From an uncultured Clostridium sp. (GTDB taxonomy: Bacteria > Bacillota > Clostridia > TANB77 > CAG-508): 12,170 nucleotides of DNA. A model generated the notes under the pieces. It was not told where the DNA came from, did no database searches, and saw nothing but the letters and a program-made list of their open reading frames with translations. The stretch lies in the NCBI GenBank assembly GCA_947057875.1, contig CAMSEX010000032.1, forward strand, positions 1-12,170, written 5' to 3'. Below, in pieces: positions 6,385 through 12,170 of the stretch; within the stretch, counting starts at the first letter, position 1; each line of letters starts with the position of its first letter. The position numbers and the translations under genes were made by a program.

Positions 6385-7083
6385 TCACACTTTTTTTAAA
6401 CAAAACCCCAAATAATCAGAGCTAACAAGCGAAAAATAAATGCCTTCTTTTTCGCCTTCAAAAGCTTCTCTGTGGGAATTCCCATGCAAATGCCCATAAT
6501 AACATTTTGTGACATGATTATCTTGCATTGTTTTCATAAAATCAATTTCTTCTGGCACTTTTTCTTTAAAAAATGGTGGATAATGCAAAAAACATAGTAT
6601 CTCTTTGTCCTCGCCAAATTGCTCAATCCCTAATTTTATCGACAATTTCAAACGCTCATTTTCACGTTTTAACAATTTATATCCATTTTCTGTTTTCCAA
6701 TTCAAAGTGGTCCAACCTCTCGTTCCAACAATAATTTTGTCTTCCACTAAATAACTATTATTTTGCAAAAAATAAATTTTCTCAAAATCATTTTCTTGCA
6801 AATATTTTTCCATTTTCGTAATCGTGTTCCACCAATAATCATGGTTTCCTTTTGACAAAATCTTCGTTCCTGGCAAGGCATTCAAAAACACAAAATCTTG
6901 ATATACTTCTTCAAAACTCATACCCCACGAAAAATCTCCTGGTAAAATCACAGTATCTTGAGGCTTTACATTTTGCAACCAATTTTCTTTGATTTTCTCA
7001 CTATGATTTCCCCAACCAAATTTATCCATCGGCTTGTCTGTCCCAAATGACAAATGCAAATCTCCTATTACAAAAATCGCCAT
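6385..7083 (-). CDS. Calcineurin-like metallophosphoesterase (predicted phosphohydrolase)
   Basis: A 232-residue cytoplasmic protein with the full set of metal-binding motifs of the calcineurin-like fold: GDLHL (Asp8, His10), PGDFSW (Asp50), KGNHDYWW (Asn80, His81, Asp82), LHYPPF (His167) and YGHLHG (197-201). It resembles the COG1768 group of predicted phosphohydrolases, whose substrate is not established to my knowledge. The ATG lies one base after the tsaD stop, and AGGAG inside the end of tsaD serves as its ribosome-binding site, so the two are coupled. The strong neighbour link does not by itself connect it to tRNA modification. It is the last gene of the lysS operon before the rsmE promoter; no clear terminator follows it. 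Confidence 0.88.
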   Translation of the reverse strand: MAIFVIGDLHLSFGTDKPMDKFGWGNHSEKIKENWLQNVKPQDTVILPGDFSWGMSFEEVYQDFVFLNALPGTKILSKGNHDYWWNTITKMEKYLQENDFEKIYFLQNNSYLVEDKIIVGTRGWTTLNWKTENGYKLLKRENERLKLSIKLGIEQFGEDKEILCFLHYPPFFKEKVPEEIDFMKTMQDNHVTKCYYGHLHGNSHREAFEGEKEGIYFSLVSSDYLGFCLKKV

Positions 7084-7084
7084 T

Positions 7085-8080
7085 TCATTCTCCTAATTTT
7101 AAATTTGGCACAGCATTCAAATGCAAGTCCGCTCGTTTTCCTGCCATATAATCATAATATCCTTGCGCTGCAATCATGGCAGCATTGTCTGTGCACAAAA
7201 TTGGTTCTGGATAATAAATTTTCACATTTTGTCTTTCTGCCAACTTATCAAATTCGCCTCTTATGTATGAATTTCTCGAAACACCACCTGCTAGCACCAC
7301 TTTATCAAAATGATATTGCCCAATTGCTTTTTCCACATTGACCATTAACATTTTTGTTACTGCATTTTGAAAACTAGCACACAAATCCGCTTTATCTATA
7401 TCAGGGGTTTTATGGTGCAAATTAATGATTGCTGTTTTGATGCCACTAAAACTAAAATCCAAACCTTCCAAATGCGTCAGAGGAAGTGTTATATTCGCCT
7501 TTCCATTTTTTGCCATTTGGTCAATTTTAGGTCCGCCCGGATAACCAAGCCCTACAACTCGCGCCACTTTGTCAAAAGCCTCTCCGATTGCATCATCTCG
7601 TGTTTTTCCTAAAATTTCATATTCCTGCGTACTTTTTACGTTTACTAAATGCGAATGTCCGCCTGAAATAATCAAACATAAAAATGGTGGTTCCAATTCT
7701 GAATAGGTCAAGAAATTAGCTGCAATATGCCCTGCAATGTGATTTACCGCAATGAGTGGCTTGTTTGTTGCAAAACTTAAACCCTTTGCATAGGAAACAC
7801 CTACTAGCAACGCTCCAACTAGCCCTGGTCCTTGCGTTACAGCAATTGCATCTATTTGTTCTAACGTTTTTCCAGCTTCTTTTAGCGCTTGTTTCATAAT
7901 TTGATTGATTACTTCTGTGTGACAGCGAGAAGCAATTTCTGGCACAACTCCGCCATATTCTTCATGAATTTTTATTTGTGAGCGGATAACATTTGACAAA
8001 AGTTCTCTTCCATTTTTTACCACAGCAACCGATGTTTCGTCGCAACTTGATTCAATTCCTAAAATATATTGTTCTTCCAT
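7085..8080 (-). CDS. tsaD: tRNA threonylcarbamoyltransferase TsaD
   Basis: TsaD transfers the threonylcarbamoyl group from TC-AMP to A37 of ANN-decoding tRNAs (t6A), acting with TsaB and TsaE. The 331 residues match the family. The start ILGIESSCDETSVAVV is diagnostic of the ASKHA nucleotide-binding fold, and HIAGH (His114, His118) provides the metal ligands. Further family segments are VTQGPGLVGALLVGVSYAKG (81-100), ISGGHSHLV and VVLAGGVSRN near the C-terminus. AGGAGA lies before the ATG. It follows the membrane peptidase after 39 bases. tsaB and tsaE are not in the window. A complete, ordinary copy. Confidence 0.97.
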   Translation of the reverse strand: MEEQYILGIESSCDETSVAVVKNGRELLSNVIRSQIKIHEEYGGVVPEIASRCHTEVINQIMKQALKEAGKTLEQIDAIAVTQGPGLVGALLVGVSYAKGLSFATNKPLIAVNHIAGHIAANFLTYSELEPPFLCLIISGGHSHLVNVKSTQEYEILGKTRDDAIGEAFDKVARVVGLGYPGGPKIDQMAKNGKANITLPLTHLEGLDFSFSGIKTAIINLHHKTPDIDKADLCASFQNAVTKMLMVNVEKAIGQYHFDKVVLAGGVSRNSYIRGEFDKLAERQNVKIYYPEPILCTDNAAMIAAQGYYDYMAGKRADLHLNAVPNLKLGE

Positions 8081-8119
8081 TTTTTCATTTCTCCTATTTT
8101 GCTCGCTTATGAAATTTTA

Positions 8120-8851
8120 TCAAAATAATCCAAAAATTGCACCTACACCGCTAAACAGCAAATTAGATATAGCTGTTATAATAGGTGATACAATTTTCCC
8201 TAATAGTCCTAAAAACCACAATAACATAAAAATAAATTGCAACAAATTAGCATTTCTATCAAGCCACTGAATGGCATTATAAGGCAAAAATCTGCGGAAA
8301 ATTTTTTCGCCATCCAATGGTGGAAGCGGAATTAAGTTGAATACACCTAAACCAATATTAATCGCAATTGTGTAAATGACGATATTCAGCAAAATAATGC
8401 TGATTTGCGTATCTGGCGCATACATCAAAAGCAAATAATAAATCACGGTAAAAATAATCGCCAATATAAAATTCATCAAAGGACCTGCTAGAGAAACCAG
8501 CATTTCACATGTCGCACGCGATTTATTGCTCGTAAAATTATTAGGATTGATTTCGACTGGTCGCCCCCAACCAATATGCACAAAAAAAAGTAAGACTAAA
8601 CCAATTGGGTCAATATGTGCTATTGGATTTAATGTTAAGCGTCCTTGTGAGCGTGGCGTGTAGTCACCTAGTTTATCTGCCATCCATGCATGGGCATATT
8701 CATGAAATGACATGGCAATCACAACTGCTGGAAGTGTCAGTACAATTTCAATCAAAAAGCCTGTGCCTGAACTTAATAAATAGGCTGCTGCTATCACACC
8801 CAAAATAATATATAATGTCCTTTTATCAAATCCATTTCCAAAATAGAACAT
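8120..8851 (-). CDS. Site-2-protease-like M50 family membrane metallopeptidase
   Basis: A 243-residue integral membrane protein. The zinc-binding HEYAH motif is at 50-54 inside a hydrophobic segment, and the second conserved motif NLIPLPPLDG is at 172-181, with Asp180 the likely third ligand. NPIAHIDPIG at 75-84 and LAGPLMNF at 121-128 are also typical of the short prokaryotic M50 proteins (S2P group without a PDZ domain). About six hydrophobic segments are visible (roughly 12-29, 30-48, 83-94, 119-144, 150-177 and 200-240). Such proteins cut substrates within the membrane, but the substrates of this short subgroup are mostly unknown. A strong AGGAGG lies before the ATG. Confidence 0.9.
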   Translation of the reverse strand: MFYFGNGFDKRTLYIILGVIAAAYLLSSGTGFLIEIVLTLPAVVIAMSFHEYAHAWMADKLGDYTPRSQGRLTLNPIAHIDPIGLVLLFFVHIGWGRPVEINPNNFTSNKSRATCEMLVSLAGPLMNFILAIIFTVIYYLLLMYAPDTQISIILLNIVIYTIAINIGLGVFNLIPLPPLDGEKIFRRFLPYNAIQWLDRNANLLQFIFMLLWFLGLLGKIVSPIITAISNLLFSGVGAIFGLF

Positions 8852-8879
8852 AAAATTCCTCCTATCCTCGCTTTATTTT

Positions 8880-8906
8880 GAACTATTAAAGAATCTTTAA
8901 TAGTTC
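8880..8906. repeat. Perfect 12-bp inverted repeat between the HAD gene and the M50 peptidase
   Basis: GAACTATTAAAG and CTTTAATAGTTC flank the 3-base loop AAT. On the minus strand it lies just after the HAD stop and about 30 bases before the peptidase start, and no T run follows, so it is a poor terminator for these genes. On the plus strand it is followed by GTTTTT, so it could end antisense transcription. TTGACA occurs a few bases before it on the minus strand, without a good -10 at proper distance. It may act as an mRNA-stabilising hairpin or an operator. Confidence 0.6.
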
Positions 8907-8917
8907 GTTTTTGTCAA

Positions 8918-9511
8918 TTAGTTCAAATCCTTTATTTTTCTATATATGTCATACCAACTGTAACATCTAGTAATTTTATTTCCTACACAATTTTTATTAT
9001 ATGCAGCATTATAACAAATCACTGGAATAATTTTAGATAATTCATTAACATTGTTAGGACTATCTTCAATCATTAAATCTATTTTATTTTCAATCATTTC
9101 CTGCGATTTATTTTCCCTTACAGCTTTTGAAAAAATCAACTTATCATATATAATTCCATTTTTAGATAACCAACTTTTAACGATTTCTCTCATCTTATTT
9201 CCTTTATCGTCTTCCCTATTAGTAAGCCATCTAGCAGTTATAATATATATTTCATGTCCATCCTCTTTGAATTTTTTTATGACTTCTGCAGCAAAAGGTC
9301 TAGCATTTTCCTGCATTGCATAATCCTCTAAATACTGTTTCCAAAAATCCACTTCTTCTTCTTTGCTAATATGAAATGTCTTACAATAATCATAATTGCT
9401 AGTACCAATCTTATATTCAATATTATTTTCAACACAATATTTACTTATATAATCTATGACAAATTGTTCTATATTAGTCAAAACGCCATCAATATCTATT
9501 CCTATCCTCAT
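8918..9511 (-). CDS. HAD-superfamily nucleotidase-like hydrolase (5'-deoxynucleotidase/YqfW type)
   Basis: From the ATG at 9511 the protein is 197 residues and starts MRIGIDIDGVLTN, the HAD motif I (Asp6 nucleophile, Asp8). Motif II is the Thr of IYIITAR (Thr92), motif III is probably a Lys in the KLIFSKA segment (about 124-130), and motif IV is LMIEDSPNN (Glu149, Asp150). It resembles the NT5C/5'-nucleotidase-like HAD group including B. subtilis YqfW; dephosphorylation of a nucleotide or other small phosphate ester is inferred. A GTG at 9523 would add four residues; the ATG is preferred because the motif normally begins at the N-terminus. It lies 29 bases after lysS. By eye the gene is more AT-rich than its neighbours, a weak hint of a different history. 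Confidence 0.8.
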   Translation of the reverse strand: MRIGIDIDGVLTNIEQFVIDYISKYCVENNIEYKIGTSNYDYCKTFHISKEEEVDFWKQYLEDYAMQENARPFAAEVIKKFKEDGHEIYIITARWLTNREDDKGNKMREIVKSWLSKNGIIYDKLIFSKAVRENKSQEMIENKIDLMIEDSPNNVNELSKIIPVICYNAAYNKNCVGNKITRCYSWYDIYRKIKDLN

Positions 9512-9540
9512 AAAATTTTCCACTCTTCATAAATTCTCTT

Positions 9541-11664
9541 TTATTTTTCTTGCATTTGACGATTGATTTCTTCCTCATTTTCTCGCATTGCCAAAATGGT
9601 CTTTTCAAACAATTCTTCCAATTCCCAGCCAAGCATTTGCGCCCCTTGCTGGATAATTTCTCGTGAACATCCACTCGCAAACTTTTTATCTTTAAATTTC
9701 TTCTTCAAGCTTGAAACTTCCATATCTTGCACACTTTTAGAAGGTCTCATTTTGGCAGCCGCCCAAATCAAACCTGTCAGTTCGTCTGTGGCAAACAAGA
9801 TTTTTTCCATAATATGCTCTGGTTCGATATCAGAACAAATGCCATAACCATGGCTACAAATCGAACGAATGATGCCATCACTCACATTTTCTTGTTTCAA
9901 CAACTCGACACACTTTTTGCAATGTTCTTCTGGATACATTTCAAAATCTACATCATGCAAAAGTCCAATATTTCCCCAATATTCTACATCTTCCTTTTGC
10001 TCTTTAGCAAAATACTTCATAACGCCTTCGACTGTCAAAGCATGCCTAATATGAAATTCCTCTTTGTTATATTTTTTCAGAATTTCTAATGCCTTTTCCC
10101 TGCTAATTCCTTCTGTATTATCGCAAGATTTTTCAAGTGTTGCCACTTCTTTGGATGCTTGTTTTGTCGTGATTTTCTCTGTTTTCAAAGGCTTCATGGT
10201 TGGGAAAAGCAAAACATCTCGAATGGATACCGAATCCGTAAACAGCATCACCATTCTATCAATTCCAATTCCCAGACCGCCTGTTGGTGGCATTCCATAT
10301 TCTAATGCGCGTACAAAATCATCATCCATCATATTAGCTTCGTCGTCGCCTGCTTCACGCTGTTTTACTTGTGCCAAAAATCTCTCGTATTGGTCAATCG
10401 GATCATTTAACTCAGAATAACCATTTCCATATTCACGAGCGTCAATAAAAAATTCAAATCTTTCTGTTACTCTGCCATCTGATGGCTTCTTTTTCGCAAG
10501 TGGAGAAACTTCAATTGGATATTCACAAATAAACGTTGGTTGAATTAACGTTTCTTCTACAAAGCTTTCAAAAAATTCACTAATCACATATCCTCTCGTT
10601 TGCTTGCTCTCTTCGATTTCAACACCTTTTTCTTTAGCAATTTTAAGAGCTTCTTCGTCCGAATGGATGGTGTTAAAATCAACCCCAGTCACTTCTTTGA
10701 TCGCGTCAATCATGGTAATTCTTTTCCAAGGCGCCCCTAAATCAATCTCTTTTCCTTGGTACGTAATTTTCGTTTTTCCCAATAATTTCTCAGAAATCGA
10801 ACGAAACATTTCCTCTACCAAATCCATAATCTCATTGTAATCTTGATACGCTGCATATGACTCCATAGAAGTAAATTCTGGATTATGACGAATGTCAATT
10901 CCTTCATTTCTGAAATTTTTGCCGATTTCATAAACACGGTCAAAACCGCCCACAATCAATCTTTTTAAATACAACTCTGGCGCAATTCTCAGATACATAT
11001 CAAGCCCCAAAGCATTGTGATAAGTCTCAAATGGTCTTGCTGTTGCACCGCCTGCAATTGTACTCAAAGAAGGGGTTTCCACTTCCATGTAATTTTTGTT
11101 ATCATAAAAATTTCTAATTTCCTTGATAATTTTGCTTCTCATCTCAAATGTATTTTTTACTTCTGGATTCACAATTAAATCCACATATCTCTGGCGATAA
11201 CGCAAATCAGTATCTTTCAAACCATGGAACTTTTCTGGTAAGTCTCTAAGAGATTTTGCAAGCAATACAACTTCTTTGGCATGAATAGAAATTTCCTCCG
11301 TTTTCGTCTTGAAGACAAATCCTTTGATACCAATCATATCTCCTATATCGTATGTTTTAAATGCCTTGTAACTCTCCTGTCCTAAATCATTCACACTGAC
11401 ATAACTTTGTATCGTGCCTGTACTATCTTGAATGGTACAAAAAGAAGCTTTTCCCATAATTCTCTTTGCTATCATTCTTCCAGCCACCGAAACATCTTTA
11501 TTTTCAAAATTTTCATAATTTTCTTTAATTTGACTACTCACTTCTGTTCGATCATATTTTGTTATTTGAAAAGGATCTTTCCCTGCCTCTTGTAATTCCT
11601 TTAGTTTATCTTTTCTAACCTGCATTAACTTATTTAGCTCTAATTCTTCATTTTGCTCATCCAT
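9541..11664 (-). CDS. lysS: Lysyl-tRNA synthetase (class II) fused to a C-terminal HD-hydrolase domain
   Basis: A 707-residue protein. Residues 1-493 are a complete class II LysRS: an OB-fold anticodon-binding domain (about 55-150, with VAGRMIAKRIMGKASF), motif 2 region (YEIGKNFRNEGID) and motif 3 (GLGIGIDRMVMLF), ending RDVLLFPTMKPL as in normal LysRS. A linker of about 25 residues leads to an HD-type domain (about 520-700): HIRHA (538-542), LLHD (His570-Asp571), SHG (His605) and FATDE (Asp627), which are suitable metal ligands. The domain resembles the predicted HD-superfamily hydrolases (COG2316 type) that are usually separate proteins of about 190 residues. The frame is continuous with no stop, so this is a true fusion. 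A consensus promoter lies upstream. The role of the HD part is unknown; nucleotide or phosphate-ester hydrolysis coupled to aminoacylation is possible. Confidence 0.93.
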   Translation of the reverse strand: MDEQNEELELNKLMQVRKDKLKELQEAGKDPFQITKYDRTEVSSQIKENYENFENKDVSVAGRMIAKRIMGKASFCTIQDSTGTIQSYVSVNDLGQESYKAFKTYDIGDMIGIKGFVFKTKTEEISIHAKEVVLLAKSLRDLPEKFHGLKDTDLRYRQRYVDLIVNPEVKNTFEMRSKIIKEIRNFYDNKNYMEVETPSLSTIAGGATARPFETYHNALGLDMYLRIAPELYLKRLIVGGFDRVYEIGKNFRNEGIDIRHNPEFTSMESYAAYQDYNEIMDLVEEMFRSISEKLLGKTKITYQGKEIDLGAPWKRITMIDAIKEVTGVDFNTIHSDEEALKIAKEKGVEIEESKQTRGYVISEFFESFVEETLIQPTFICEYPIEVSPLAKKKPSDGRVTERFEFFIDAREYGNGYSELNDPIDQYERFLAQVKQREAGDDEANMMDDDFVRALEYGMPPTGGLGIGIDRMVMLFTDSVSIRDVLLFPTMKPLKTEKITTKQASKEVATLEKSCDNTEGISREKALEILKKYNKEEFHIRHALTVEGVMKYFAKEQKEDVEYWGNIGLLHDVDFEMYPEEHCKKCVELLKQENVSDGIIRSICSHGYGICSDIEPEHIMEKILFATDELTGLIWAAAKMRPSKSVQDMEVSSLKKKFKDKKFASGCSREIIQQGAQMLGWELEELFEKTILAMRENEEEINRQMQEK

Positions 11665-11697
11665 TCTCTATCCATCCTCTCTTTTCTAATATTTTCT

Positions 11698-11726
11698 ATT
11701 ATATACCAAAATATCGCAAATGTAAA
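11698..11726 (-). promoter_or_regulatory. Sigma-A-type promoter of the lysS operon
   Basis: TTTACA at 11721-11726 (-35) and TATAAT at 11698-11703 (-10) on the minus strand are spaced by exactly 17 bases, close to consensus. The -10 ends 33 bases before the lysS ATG, leaving a short leader with GAGAGG as the probable ribosome-binding site and no room for a T-box. Confidence 0.85.
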
Positions 11727-11738
11727 CAGATTTTCAAT

Positions 11739-11769
11739 AAAAAAAGAAGTCTCGCTTTTTAAGACTTCT
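11739..11769 (-). terminator. Intrinsic terminator after the zinc-ribbon gene
   Basis: On the minus strand AGAAGTCT and AGACTTCT form a perfect 8-bp stem with a 9-base loop, followed directly by a run of T. It starts about a dozen bases after the stop of the zinc-ribbon gene and separates it from the lysS promoter, so the zinc-ribbon gene is probably transcribed alone. Confidence 0.9.
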
Positions 11770-11780
11770 CTTTTAAGTAA

Positions 11781-11957
11781 TTAATTATTATAGTTAGCAG
11801 ATTGTTGTTTTCTAGCTTTTCTACAAGATGGGCAACGAACTGGTTTATTATCGAAACCTTTTTCTGCATAAAACGCTTGCTCACCAGCTGAAAAAACAAA
11901 CTCTGCGCCACAATCTTTGCAAGTTAAAACCATATCTGTATATTCATTATTTTCCAT
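11781..11957 (-). CDS. Small zinc-ribbon protein (zf-trcl-type, PF13451-like)
   Basis: From the ATG at 11957 the protein is 58 residues. Two CxxC pairs (CKDC and CPSC) form a zinc ribbon around the segment EFVFSAGEQAFYAEKGF and NKPVRCPSC, which matches the probable zinc-ribbon family often found in Firmicutes. The function is unknown; nucleic-acid or ribosome binding is possible given its size and basic C-terminus (RKARKQQ). An upstream start at 12008 would add 17 residues (MVYVKSFNSNLKRRLED), but a near-perfect Shine-Dalgarno AAAGGAGGT lies nine bases before 11957, inside that extension, which decides the start. It has its own promoter and terminator. Confidence 0.88.
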   Translation of the reverse strand: MENNEYTDMVLTCKDCGAEFVFSAGEQAFYAEKGFDNKPVRCPSCRKARKQQSANYNN

Positions 11958-11966
11958 ATCTTCCAA

Positions 11967-11974
11967 CCTCCTTT
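11967..11974 (-). promoter_or_regulatory. Strong ribosome-binding site of the zinc-ribbon gene
   Basis: AAAGGAGG on the minus strand is nine bases before the ATG at 11957. It is the strongest Shine-Dalgarno in the window and fixes the start codon of the gene. Confidence 0.85.
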
Positions 11975-12041
11975 TCAGATTTGAATTAAAACTTTTAACA
12001 TAAACCAATCCAAAAAGAACGATTATATCAAAACAAAATTC

Positions 12042-12069
12042 ATACTTGTTCCTTTCAGAACAAAAGTAT
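12042..12069. repeat. Inverted repeat at the start site of the zinc-ribbon gene
   Basis: ATACTTGTTC pairs with GAACAAAAGTAT apart from a 2-base bulge, with a 6-base loop. It overlaps the end of the -10 box and the expected start site, so it could be an operator or a 5' hairpin of a leader of about 100 bases. A second TATAAT on the minus strand (12022-12027) lies downstream without a good -35. Confidence 0.4.
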
Positions 12070-12096
12070 TATAACACATAAAAATTAATAATTCAA
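12068..12096 (-). promoter_or_regulatory. Promoter of the zinc-ribbon gene
   Basis: TTGAAT at 12091-12096 (-35) and TATAAT at 12068-12073 (-10, with TG one base before it) are spaced by 17 bases on the minus strand. The leader to the start codon is about 100 bases, long for a 58-residue protein. Confidence 0.8.
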
Positions 12097-12128
12097 GACA
12101 AAACTTAAATTTTTTTATTTAGGATAAA

Positions 12129-12170
12129 AGATCGGAAGAGCGTCGTGTAGGGAAAGAGTGTAGGTTATAG
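12129..12170. other. Illumina TruSeq adapter and probable index: non-genomic contig end
   Basis: Bases 12129-12161 match from memory the 33-base reverse complement of the TruSeq universal (P5-side) adapter, beginning AGATCGGAAGAGCG and ending GAAAGAGTGT. The next eight bases, AGGTTATA, are placed where an i5 index would be, and the final G fits the base that follows it. This part is a library artefact and should be trimmed; nothing biological should be read from it. Confidence 0.97.

Noticed and set aside
1..12128. CRISPR arrays, tRNA or rRNA genes, insertion sequences, phage genes
   Set aside because: No repeated spacer-like units, no tRNA-like cloverleaf or rRNA sequence and no transposase or phage motif was seen on reading either strand.
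12129..12170. A regulatory or mobile-element end at the right edge
   Set aside because: The bases match a sequencing adapter and index, so this is a library artefact.

Overview
The window is about 12 kb of AT-rich bacterial DNA in which every supported gene lies on the minus strand. Gene content and order (lysS; tsaD; rsmE; yicC/yloC-remA-rpoZ; priA-def-fmt) are those of a low-GC Gram-positive. RemA (DUF370), the zf-trcl-type zinc ribbon and the packed operons suggest a Clostridia-like Firmicute, probably uncultured; the lineage is inference. TGA is used as a stop, so this is not a Mollicutes UGA=Trp code. The last 42 bases (12129-12170) are not genomic: they match the Illumina TruSeq adapter plus what looks like an index, so the contig ends here.

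Layout in the direction of transcription (right to left). (1) A small zinc-ribbon protein with its own promoter and a strong intrinsic terminator. (2) A lysS operon from a consensus promoter: lysyl-tRNA synthetase fused to a C-terminal HD-hydrolase domain, a HAD-type nucleotidase, then (after a perfect 12-bp inverted repeat) a site-2-protease-like M50 membrane peptidase, tsaD and a calcineurin-like phosphoesterase. (3) A second operon from an extended -10 promoter with a 9-bp inverted repeat at its start site: rsmE, a four-helix membrane protein, yicC, remA, rpoZ and an archaeal-type cytidylate-kinase-like protein, ended by a probable terminator. The gmk usually found between remA and rpoZ is absent. 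(4) priA, def and the 5' end of fmt, which runs off the left edge.

The main discovery is in priA. It is split over three reading frames, yet joining them with three +1 shifts gives a complete 744-residue PriA with all motifs intact. Each shift falls exactly on an in-frame CGG codon, and in each case skipping the C makes the next codon GGN (Gly). Two of these glycines are strongly conserved, including that of Walker A. I scanned the whole minus strand for CGG: these three are the only in-frame CGG codons among about 3,800 codons, while about 34 CGG triplets sit out of frame in the genes with no disturbance. The simplest reading is that CGG is not a normal arginine codon here (probably no decoding tRNA) and acts as a programmed or tolerated +1 frameshift signal, read C|GGN. 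Random sequencing error or gene decay does not explain why all three indels meet the only three in-frame CGGs.

Functionally the window is housekeeping: translation (lysS, tsaD, rsmE, def, fmt), RNA turnover (yicC), transcription (rpoZ), global regulation (remA), replication restart (priA) and nucleotide metabolism.
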